This document shows positions 26,017 through 32,677 of a DNA stretch of 32,677 nucleotides, one piece after another; positions within the stretch are counted from its first letter, which is position 1; each line of letters opens with the position of its first letter. The translations under genes were made by a program, and so were the position numbers. Source of the stretch: Candidatus Fredericiella danica. GTDB taxonomy: Bacteria > Chloroflexota > Anaerolineae > Caldilineales > Caldilineaceae. The stretch covers positions 1 through 32,677 of the forward strand of contig JADJPH010000064.1 in NCBI GenBank assembly GCA_016713335.1. The letters are read 5' to 3'. The notes under the pieces were generated by a model. The model worked only from the letters and a program-made list of their open reading frames with translations, made no database searches and was not told where the DNA came from.

Positions 26017-27978
26017 ATGTGTGGCATTGTTGGCTATGTTGGCACGCAGGATGCGGCGCCCATCGTGTTGCATGGGCTGCGGCAGCTTGAGTATCGCGGC
26101 TACGATTCGGCAGGGCTGGCGGTGATCGATCGCGCGGGTCAGGTGCAGGTGCGCCGCGAGGCGGGAAAACTCATCAATCTGGAGCAGGCGATTGCGGCTG
26201 AGCCGGTCTATGGCGCCATCGGCGTCGGCCATACGCGCTGGGCGACCCATGGCCCACCCAGCCGGCGCAACGCACATCCGCACAGCAGCCCCGACGGCGA
26301 GTTGGTGGTGGTGCAGAACGGCATCGTCGAGAATTTTATGGAATTGCGGCGGATGCTGCAGGCCGAGGGGTATGTTTTTCAGAGCGACACCGACACCGAG
26401 GTGATCGTGCATTTGATCCATCACCACCTACATAATGGCAGCGCGGGCGACCTGGAAGTGGCCGTGCGGGAGGCGCTGGCGGAGTTGCAGGGACCCAGCG
26501 CCATCGTGGTCTTGAGCCGCCGCCATCCGGATCGGCTGATCACCGCGCGGCTGGGCAATGCGGGCGGCGTGACCGTGGGATATGGCGACGGCGAGATGTA
26601 TATCGCCAGCGACATCCCCGCCATCCTGCGCCATACGCGGCGGCTGGCCTTCCTGGAGAGCCGGCAGATGGCCGTGGTGACGGCAGATGGCGTGCGTTTC
26701 ACCGATCTGAAGGGCGAGCCGATCTGGAAGGAAGTGGTCGCGATCGACTGGAACCCGATGGCGGCGGAGAAGGGCGAATACCGCCACTTCATGCAGAAGG
26801 AGATCTTCGAGCAGGGGCGCAGCCTGACCGACACCCTGCGCAGCCGGCTCGACTTTGCCGAAAGCGTCGTGACGTTGCCGTCGCTCGGGCTGACGCCGCA
26901 GCAGGTGCGGGAACTGACCAAGGTGACGATCGTGGCGTGTGGCACGAGTTACTATGCGGGGCTGGTCGGCAAGTACTATCTGGAGCGGCTGGCGCGCATC
27001 CCGGTTGAGGTGGACTATGCGAGCGAGTTCCGGTACCGGCAACCGATCGTGGAGTCAACGCACCTGGTGTTGGCGATTACACAGAGCGGCGAGACCGTCG
27101 ACACGCTGGCCACGTTGGAAGAAGCGCGGGCGCACGGTGCGTACACGGCGGCGATCGTCAATGCCATCGGCAGCCAGGCGGCGCGGGTGACGGATGGGCA
27201 TATCTACATGCAGGCGGGGCCTGAGATCGGGGTGGCCAGCAGCAAGGCGTTCACGGCGTCGATCACCGACCTGTATCTACTGGGACTCTACCTGGGGCAG
27301 GAGCGGGGCGTATTGGACGTGGAACTGCGCACGGCGTTAATCCGTGAATTGTCGTCGCTGCCGGGGTTGGCGGGCGAGCTATTGGAAGAGGCTTGGCGGA
27401 GCGGGCGGTACCGGCAACTGGCCGAGCGGTTCTATACCTATCACAACTTCTTGTACCTGGGGCGCGGGATCAACTATCCCATTGCGCGGGAAGGTGCCCT
27501 CAAGTTAAAAGAGATCAGCTATATCCATGCCGAGGGGTATCCCGCGGGGGAGATGAAGCATGGGCCGATCGCGCTGATCGACGCCAGCATGCCGACGGTG
27601 GTGGTGGCGCCGCACGACAGCGTTTACGACAAGATGTTGAGCCAGGTGGAGCAGGTGAAGGCGCGAAACGGGGTGGTGCTGGCGGTGGCGCATGCGGATG
27701 ATCCGGTGATGGCGCAGAAAGCGGACTTTGTGTTGCCGGTCCCGCGGACGAGTGAGTTGCTCGCGCCGATTTTGGCGGTGATCCCGTTACAGATCTTTGC
27801 CTACGAGATGGCGGTGCGCAGAGGCGCGGATGTGGACCAGCCGAGGAATCTGGCGAAGAGTGTGACGGTGGAGAAGGGGGGAAGAGACAAAGAGACAGGG
27901 AGACAGGGAGACAGGGAGACAAGGAGACAAGGAGACAGGGAGACAAAGAGAGGAGCCTCCCGTAGCTACGGCTTGTAG
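26017..27978 (+). CDS. glmS: Glucosamine--fructose-6-phosphate aminotransferase (isomerizing), C-terminally extended
   Basis: It makes glucosamine-6-phosphate from fructose-6-phosphate and glutamine, the entry to amino sugar synthesis. Start ATG 26017 gives the required N-terminal Cys2 nucleophile (CGIVGYVG), with AGGAGGT at 26006-26012. The glutaminase domain shows YRGYDSAG, GHTRWATHG and NGIVENF. Two SIS domains follow (VACGTSYYAG, ITQSGETVDTL, SSKAFTAS; LGRGINYPIAREGALKLKEI, HAEGYPAGEMKHGP). The normal enzyme ends at about residue 619, in LAKSVTVE. Here no stop follows; the frame runs on through the GAGACA repeat tract and adds about 34 charged residues of the type GDRETRRQ. The ribozyme upstream is the likely control. 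Function should be kept if the tail is tolerated. Confidence 0.95.
   Translation: MCGIVGYVGTQDAAPIVLHGLRQLEYRGYDSAGLAVIDRAGQVQVRREAGKLINLEQAIAAEPVYGAIGVGHTRWATHGPPSRRNAHPHSSPDGELVVVQNGIVENFMELRRMLQAEGYVFQSDTDTEVIVHLIHHHLHNGSAGDLEVAVREALAELQGPSAIVVLSRRHPDRLITARLGNAGGVTVGYGDGEMYIASDIPAILRHTRRLAFLESRQMAVVTADGVRFTDLKGEPIWKEVVAIDWNPMAAEKGEYRHFMQKEIFEQGRSLTDTLRSRLDFAESVVTLPSLGLTPQQVRELTKVTIVACGTSYYAGLVGKYYLERLARIPVEVDYASEFRYRQPIVESTHLVLAITQSGETVDTLATLEEARAHGAYTAAIVNAIGSQAARVTDGHIYMQAGPEIGVASSKAFTASITDLYLLGLYLGQERGVLDVELRTALIRELSSLPGLAGELLEEAWRSGRYRQLAERFYTYHNFLYLGRGINYPIAREGALKLKEISYIHAEGYPAGEMKHGPIALIDASMPTVVVAPHDSVYDKMLSQVEQVKARNGVVLAVAHADDPVMAQKADFVLPVPRTSELLAPILAVIPLQIFAYEMAVRRGADVDQPRNLAKSVTVEKGGRDKETGRQGDRETRRQGDRETKRGASRSYGL
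27880..27955. repeat. GAGACA(A/G)GG tandem repeat tract at the glmS 3' end
   Basis: About nine near-perfect units of GAGACAAGG/GAGACAGGG/GAGACAAAG type lie in direct tandem. The tract overlaps the end of glmS and is the same family as the arms around the poly-G at 7566-7687. Confidence 0.85.
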
Positions 27979-28023
27979 CCGGTGAAGGTGCCGGCGAATT
28001 GAGGTGGCCACGACGCGCGAACC

Positions 28024-28480
28024 ACTACACCGGATTTCGGACCGGAACGGATTTGGTGGTGCTGGCGATGGCTGCTCGTGCGTCGCACTGGCGGAGATCC
28101 CGCTGCCGGCAGCACAACTTGTCGCCAGTGCGTCGCACTTGGGGGGTGTAAGGGAGCGGTAGGAAGCACTACACCGGATTTCGGACCAGGAACGGATTGG
28201 GTGGTGCTGGCGGTGGCTGCTCGTGCGTCGCACTGGCGGAGATCCCGCTGCCGGCAGCACAACTTGTCGCCAGTGCGTCGCACTTGGGGGGTGTAAGGGA
28301 GCGGTAGGAAGCACTACACCGGATTTCGGACCGGAACGGATTTGGTGGTGCTGGCGGTGGCTGCTCGTGCGTCGCACTGGCGGAGATCCCGCTGCCGGCA
28401 GCACAACTTGTCGCCAGTGCGTCGCACTTGGGGGGGTGTAAGGGAGCGGTAGGAAGCACTACACCGGATTTCGGACCGGA
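28024..28480. repeat. Tandem array of a 145-bp structured unit, 3.2 copies
   Basis: Copies start at 28024, 28168, 28313 and 28458 (the last only 23 bases). They are nearly identical and 144-145 bp long. Each unit holds nested dyads. GTGCGTCGCACTGGCG (28078-28093 in copy 1) pairs with CGCCAGTGCGTCGCAC (28123-28138) with one mismatch, and between them lies the perfect palindrome GCTGCCGGCAGC (28102-28113). The unit length is not a multiple of three and is not the same in all copies, so coding is unlikely. The unit could fold as an RNA or cruciform. It lies between the 3' ends of convergent genes. 28481-28555 shows nothing further. Confidence 0.85.
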
Positions 28481-28555
28481 TGGAGCATGGCTGCGCAAGA
28501 CGCGCGTCGAGCGCAGTCTGGACTTGGAGACGCTCGCGACTTTTTCCCGACCTAT

Positions 28556-30612
28556 TTACTTGCCGATCGCCGGCAGTAGCATTTGCGCCGCCGCCTCAAA
28601 CGGCGACGTCAGATTTTCTAGATGGAATAGCACAGGAGCGTCGCCACCCGTCGTCGTCGCCGTGACAGCATAGCTGCCGGCCATCGGATTGGCTGTGACA
28701 AACAGTCTTGCCTGCGTCCCCGAAATTGTCGTGGTCGCCGTAGCATTTACCATGATCCCCGGGCGCGGGCGCACCAGGTGCGTCGAAGTATACGGTTCCA
28801 CCGCCCACAGGCTCAAATTGGCCTCCCACGTATGGCTGTCCACCGTCACCGCTAGCGGGATGGGAAACGGCGTGTTGACTGCAATCTTCTGGTTGTCACC
28901 GCTGGCGGCCGTCAACGTGAAGCCCTGCGACTCAAACGCTCCGATGTCGCATCCCGTTGCCGGGCGCACTACGCCGCGCTGATCGGTGGGGAGACAGCCA
29001 TTGGCATAGCCCGCCCCAATCGAGGGACTGCCGGGTAGGAGTGGCGCCGCAAACGTTGCACCGCCGTAGTCTCCGATCGGTCCCAGCAGTGGGTCTTCCG
29101 CCAGCGCTGCAGCAAAGGAACCATCTTCGACAAGATTTCCCACATTGACACCGATCAAGCCCCCATCTCCCGACTCATAGTCAGGTCGATTCGTGCTGTT
29201 CGCAATGATCGCATTTGTTGAGTTCAGTACCCCGTTCTCGTGCCAGACACCACCGCCTCGATTGCTTGACACCGTGACATGCGTCAACGTCATGCCGCCG
29301 TGATTCCATATGCCACCACCGAATTGATGTGCAAAATTGTTGCTCACTGTTGAATTTTTCAGACTCAATTCAGTATCATAATTGTGAATGCCACCACCTT
29401 CATCTGCGGAGTTGCTCATAACCGTTGTATTCAGAAGTGTCACGCCCTCGTATGCCGACGTTGGCACCCAGACGGTCATGATACCGCCGCCATACGTGGC
29501 GCTGTTGTTCACGATGGTGCTATTGGTCACGGTTATTGGTGTGCTAAGTGACGCTATGCCACCACCCTGTCCCTCGGCGAAGTTGAAACTGACCGTGCAA
29601 TTCATAAGTGTAAGAGGGTAGCCGTTATTGTAGATCCCCCCACCAAATGCACCCGACCTGTTGTTACTGACTACGGTATTTGTCAGGTTGAGTGCGCCAC
29701 CATTACTTATGCCACCACCATGTAGTTCGGCGGAATTGCCCTTAATAACAGAGTTGACAATGGCAATCGCACACCCCCGTTACTCGAGATGGGGCTGCCG
29801 CTCCGCGGGCAAGTTGTTCCGTTACACACACCGTTGCTCATGACCGTCGTGTTCGATATCACAGCCGTTCCCGCGGTGGTGTGGAGCCCCGAGGCCATGC
29901 CGTACAGACCAAAGTTGCCTATCATGCTGCTGTTGACCATGGATAGAACTCCGCCGTTATAGATGCCACCACCTATACCCAAATTTTGTGCGAATGTGAC
30001 GTCCAGAAGTGCAAAGCTCACCCCATATGTTGATCCGCCTCCATACGTCGCTGCGTTGCTGACTACCTTACTTGCTCGCAACGTGAGGTCGCCATGGAGT
30101 AAGATCCCGCCGCCCTTGCCGTCTTGGTAGTCGGGAAAATCGACCCCATCCCTGATCGTCAAGCCGGAAATGTCGGCGGTGACCTGGTACGAGATAAAGA
30201 ACACCCGATTTCGGTTGTCGCCACTGACTGCCAGCAGATCGGCGCCTGGCCCAACAATTGTCACATGCTTGCGTATATACAATTCGTTGTTCGTGAGCGT
30301 GATTGTGACCGGACCGCCGGCAGTCAGAGCCGATGCAAAAGTGATCTTCCCGCCGGCGCAGACGTCCACCAGCGCCTGCCGCAGGGAACCCGCGCCTCCA
30401 TCGGTTGCCCTGGTCACCACCACGTTCATGCAGTCACTGGCCTGCGCTGCCGGCGTTAGGAGAAGCAAGAACAACGCCAGGGGCGTCGCCAACATCACGA
30501 TAAATAGCCAGGCGCGCCGGCACACCGCGTGACGCTCCGATCCGCCCATCTGAAGTTGGTTGTCAAAGAATGCTGGGGCGGTGGAAGTTTGAGGTATGGT
30601 CGAGGTGTCCAT
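28556..30612 (-). CDS. Secreted right-handed beta-helix protein with choice-of-anchor-Q-like end, one frame break
   Basis: After ATG 30612 (AGGAG upstream) comes a polar leader, then a signal or anchor segment (WLFIVMLATPLALFLLLL, cleavage near AQA). The segment GGAGSLRQALVDVCAGGKITF is typical of the entry to parallel beta-helix proteins. Many short turns follow, such as YGGGIYN, NSTIVNNSATYGGGI, NSADEGGGIHN and NNFAHQFGGGIWN, the ladder of a beta-helix. It then reaches PLLGPIGDYGGAT, LLPGSPSIGAG and CDIGAFE, the pattern of the choice-of-anchor Q end. A C-terminal Ig-like beta domain closes the protein (SYAVTATTTGGDAPV, end LLPAIGK). The frame changes near 29772 in a GGGGG run. The joined length is about 685 residues. 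A surface or extracellular polysaccharide-binding role is inferred. Confidence 0.85.
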
Positions 30613-30733
30613 TGGTACTCCTTGTTTTTGTTTGCCGATCACCCGCCTCAGGATTTGCGCGGCTATCTCAAGGGGCGAACCTAGGTCTCTCGAACTTGCT
30701 GCCTCGCACCTTGCTGTCCACTAGACCTTCTAG

Positions 30734-30926
30734 GTCACCGTCCCCTGACGAGGATTTCACCCACTCCGACCTGACTGCACGACGCAGGCAGCCAGCATTG
30801 TCATGCAGAGTCACCGTCCCCTGCGGGAGAGTGATTCATAAATCGTTTGGGGCAAAATAGCGGAAATGGTGAGTGGTTGTGACAAGGCAAAGGGTATTTA
30901 AGCCAAACTTTATCACAACCATCACC
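30734..30926. repeat. Spacer with a 14-bp direct repeat and a long imperfect hairpin
   Basis: GTCACCGTCCCCTG occurs at 30734-30747 and 30810-30823. GGTGAGTGGTTGTGA (30868-30882) is inverted as TCACAACCATCACC (30913-30926) with one extra base; the second arm ends just before the ATG of the next gene. It could be an end of a mobile element or a hairpin hiding the start codon. The rest of 30613-30927 shows nothing clear. Confidence 0.5.
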
Positions 30927-30927
30927 G

Positions 30928-31573
30928 ATGAAAAGTATACTCGAACTCCCCGCCACTGTCATCTCCTGCTGCAACCTTGAACCCACCGAATTCAGGGAGC
31001 GGGTGAGCCAGCATCTCTTTGCCCAGGTGTTGGCGCAGGCGGACGACCATTGGCTGGTGCGCTATCTCAACCACTGGTCACTGCGCCGCACGCAGGCGGA
31101 ACTCAAGGCGAACATGACGCTGCGGTGGTTTGTCGGTTGTCTGGTCAACACCGCGACGCCCAGCTATGTGACGTTGCAGCGCTTTGAGGCCTGGGTGAAG
31201 TAGCATCAGCCGCGGCTTTTCTTCAACGAGATCCTGCGCCAGATCGACGCGGATTTTCCGGAAGACACTGCGCACGCCCAAGTGGGGGACACCCATGCCA
31301 TGCTGGCGCGCCGGGCGGCACGTTCCGCCCGGAACTGCTGCGCAATGCCGGGCGCAACGTGTTTTCTATTAGTCCCAGGTAGAGCCGGCGCAGCCAGCGC
31401 CCCCACCGGCGCATTCTCTGTGCACGGCGCTGGCGATGACCAACATACCTGCCACCCTCTTTGGGGCGCCCGATGCGCTGCGAACCGTGGTTGACCAGGT
31501 GGAGCGGCGAGTGGGAGTGGATGATACGGTGGTGTGGGGGGGGCGTGGAAAGGGCGGTCGTAGGGTAGATTAG
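30928..31573 (+). pseudogene. Transposase-like remnant (DUF772/IS5-like N-terminal region)
   Basis: The first 91 codons read RERVSQHLFAQVLAQADDHW, YLNHWSLRRTQ, TLRWFVGCLVNTATPSYVTL and QRFEAWVK. They resemble the N-terminal domain of IS5/IS1182-type transposases. An in-frame TAG follows at 31201-31203, where the protein clearly goes on (HQPRLFFNEILRQIDADFP, QVGDTHAMLARRAA). After a frame change near 31335-31420 a last piece in another frame (MTNIPATLFGAPDALRTVVD) stops at 31573. The DDE catalytic part is absent. The stop and frame change together suggest a truly dead copy. Assignment to a transposase is by resemblance only. Confidence 0.5.
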
Positions 31574-31601
31574 ATTTCGCTCCCAGCGAGGGTGAATCTT
31601 C

Positions 31602-32677
31602 TCAATGGTTACGCACTGGCGCAGATCCGATCAGCCCAATCAGCGAGGTTGCTGGCGGCGGCGGCGCGTGGATCAAGGTTGTCACAACATACAAGAAAGC
31701 GTTTGCCGCCTTCTGAACTTCTTCGTCGTTTGCAACTTCACGCGTATGGATATATAGCCAAAGTAAGGTAGTGGCCTCGCCGACCTTGTGACCGACGTCG
31801 CGGTGGAGGTACAAGGCATATTCGAAGTACTGGAGTGCCTGCTGCTTGTCGCCCAGCTCAGAATAGACCAACCCGATGTTGTTGAGGGTGGCGGCCTCGC
31901 CGCTGCTGTCTTCGACCTCGAGTCGGAGGGGCATGGCCAGTTTGAGTACTGGAGTGCCTGCTGCTTGTCGCCCAGGTCTCGGAGTGGACCAGGCCGATGT
32001 TGTTGAGGGTGGCGGCCTCGCCGCCGATGTCGTTAACCTGCCGCTGGAGGGACATGGCCTGTTCGAAGTACCGGAGTGCACGCTGCTTGTCGCCCAGGGA
32101 GGAGTAGACCCTGCCGATGTTGTTGAGGGTGGTGGCCTCGTCGGCCTTGTTGCCAACCTGGCGCCTGAGGGGCAGAGCCTGTTCATAGTACTGGAGCGCC
32201 TTCGCCTTGTAGTCAGGCGTCATAGCAATCGCCGAGGTGGACCAACATCGAACCCTGTATTGTGACGTCTCCTTGTGCTTGTGCAGCAACCAGTACTGTA
32301 TCCGCCCAATATTGCTGGTCGGACCAAATACCCTGGCGTTCTTGGTAATACCTCATTCCCCATACGAAGCGAGCAAGCACTTTTACGTCGTTTCGATCTG
32401 TTGCCATCCATGCTTGTTTGATCTGAGCGTAGGACGGTCCGATGTCGTAATGATCTCTCTGTCGGCGTCGGCAAGCCCAAGGTAGTATTCTCGATGTCGC
32501 TCCGTTGCATCTGACAATAGTTGTGCGGTCGCAAAATCCGCCACTACTTGGTGCAGCGCCAGCGACCCAACCGGCCCTACATCTACCAAGTTTCTGGCCG
32601 TCAGCATCGCAATCACGCTCACGGAGCACTCCGCTACGACCTCCGCGGCATATCGATCAAACGTCGCCGGTTTTGGC
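31602..32677 (-). CDS. Tetratricopeptide-repeat protein (C-terminal part), frame-broken, truncated by the window
   Basis: The gene enters from the right edge and ends at 31602. Pieces in three frames make one protein. An all-helical leader (LHQVVADFATAQLL, RHREYYLGLADADRE) is followed by DHYDIGPSYAQIKQAWMA and then the TPR array. That array shows KALQYYEQALPLRRQVGNKA, RALRYFEQAMSLQRQVND, LKLAMPLRLEVEDSSGEA and QALQYFEYALYLHRDVGH. Each repeat includes a GEATTLNNIGLVYSELGDKQ-like linker. Repeats are about 40 residues (120 bases) apart, the Kinesin-light-chain/NB-ARC type. Frame changes lie near 32470, 32225 and 31965. The tail after the last repeat ends in SLIGLIGSAPVRNH. STAND ATPases often end like this, but no NTPase part is in view. 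The function is protein binding. Confidence 0.75.

Noticed and set aside
27787..28404. Minus-strand frame with repeated peptides over the tandem array
   Set aside because: It is generated by the 145-bp repeats and the GAGACA tract. The unit length is not divisible by three, so the frame changes between copies.
28024..28480. Possible CRISPR array
   Set aside because: The whole 145-bp unit is repeated with no variable spacers and no cas gene is near.

Overview
The window looks like chromosomal DNA of a high-GC bacterium. I place it in the Chloroflexota, probably the Anaerolineae/Caldilineae branch. This is an inference from gene content: a PHAX-type RNA-binding protein, an Ala/Thr/Glu-linked membrane cytochrome, a CAP plus LysM secreted protein, a beta-helix protein ending in a choice-of-anchor-Q-like motif, an SqdB/SqdX pair and a glmS ribozyme. 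The intergenic (G)CGCGGAG and GAGACA repeats fit the same lineage. No rRNA or tRNA gene was seen.

Layout, left to right. 1-1244: 3' end of a caspase-like (C14) gene, frame-broken. 1434-4239 (+): PHAX-domain protein, membrane-anchored c-type cytochrome with a good terminator, alpha/beta hydrolase. 4246-7486 (-): integral membrane protein, DUF2807-type lipoprotein, sugar isomerase/epimerase-like TIM barrel and a second alpha/beta hydrolase. This block is read from a promoter near 7524-7552 that carries a CRP/FNR-type palindrome. 7566-7687: a 50-nt poly-G run inside a short inverted repeat. 7838-11432 (+): VTT/DedA-type membrane protein, aldo/keto reductase, DinB-ankyrin fusion, separated by repeat-rich spacers. 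11814-13403 (-): secreted CAP protein with four LysM domains. 13657-18362 (+): typA-trkA-trkH cluster, behind a promoter and a terminator-like leader hairpin. 18385-19797 (-): substrate-binding lipoprotein. 20042-22297 (+): PLP aminotransferase and threonine aldolase. 22307-24022 (-) and 24241-25470 (+): SixA-like phosphatase and sulfoquinovosyltransferase-like SqdX, divergent from UDP-sulfoquinovose synthase SqdB. 25608-27978 (+): promoter, glmS ribozyme and glmS. 27880-28480: GAGACA repeat tract followed by a tandem array of a 145-bp structured unit. 28556-30612 (-): secreted beta-helix protein. 30928-31573 (+): transposase-like remnant. 31602-32677 (-): tetratricopeptide protein, frame-broken and running off the window.

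How the genes work together. sqdB and sqdX cover the two committed steps of sulfolipid (SQDG) synthesis. trkA and trkH form a K+ uptake system behind the ribosome-associated GTPase gene typA. The aminotransferase/aldolase pair both touch glycine metabolism. GlmS feeds amino sugars to the envelope and is controlled by a self-cleaving ribozyme that senses its product.

Sequence quality. At least ten genes carry frame breaks, many at homopolymers, including housekeeping-type genes such as typA and trkA. In most cases both halves of the protein remain conserved in adjacent frames. I read most of these as sequencing or assembly indels, not decay. The transposase remnant, and possibly the caspase and TPR genes, may be truly broken.
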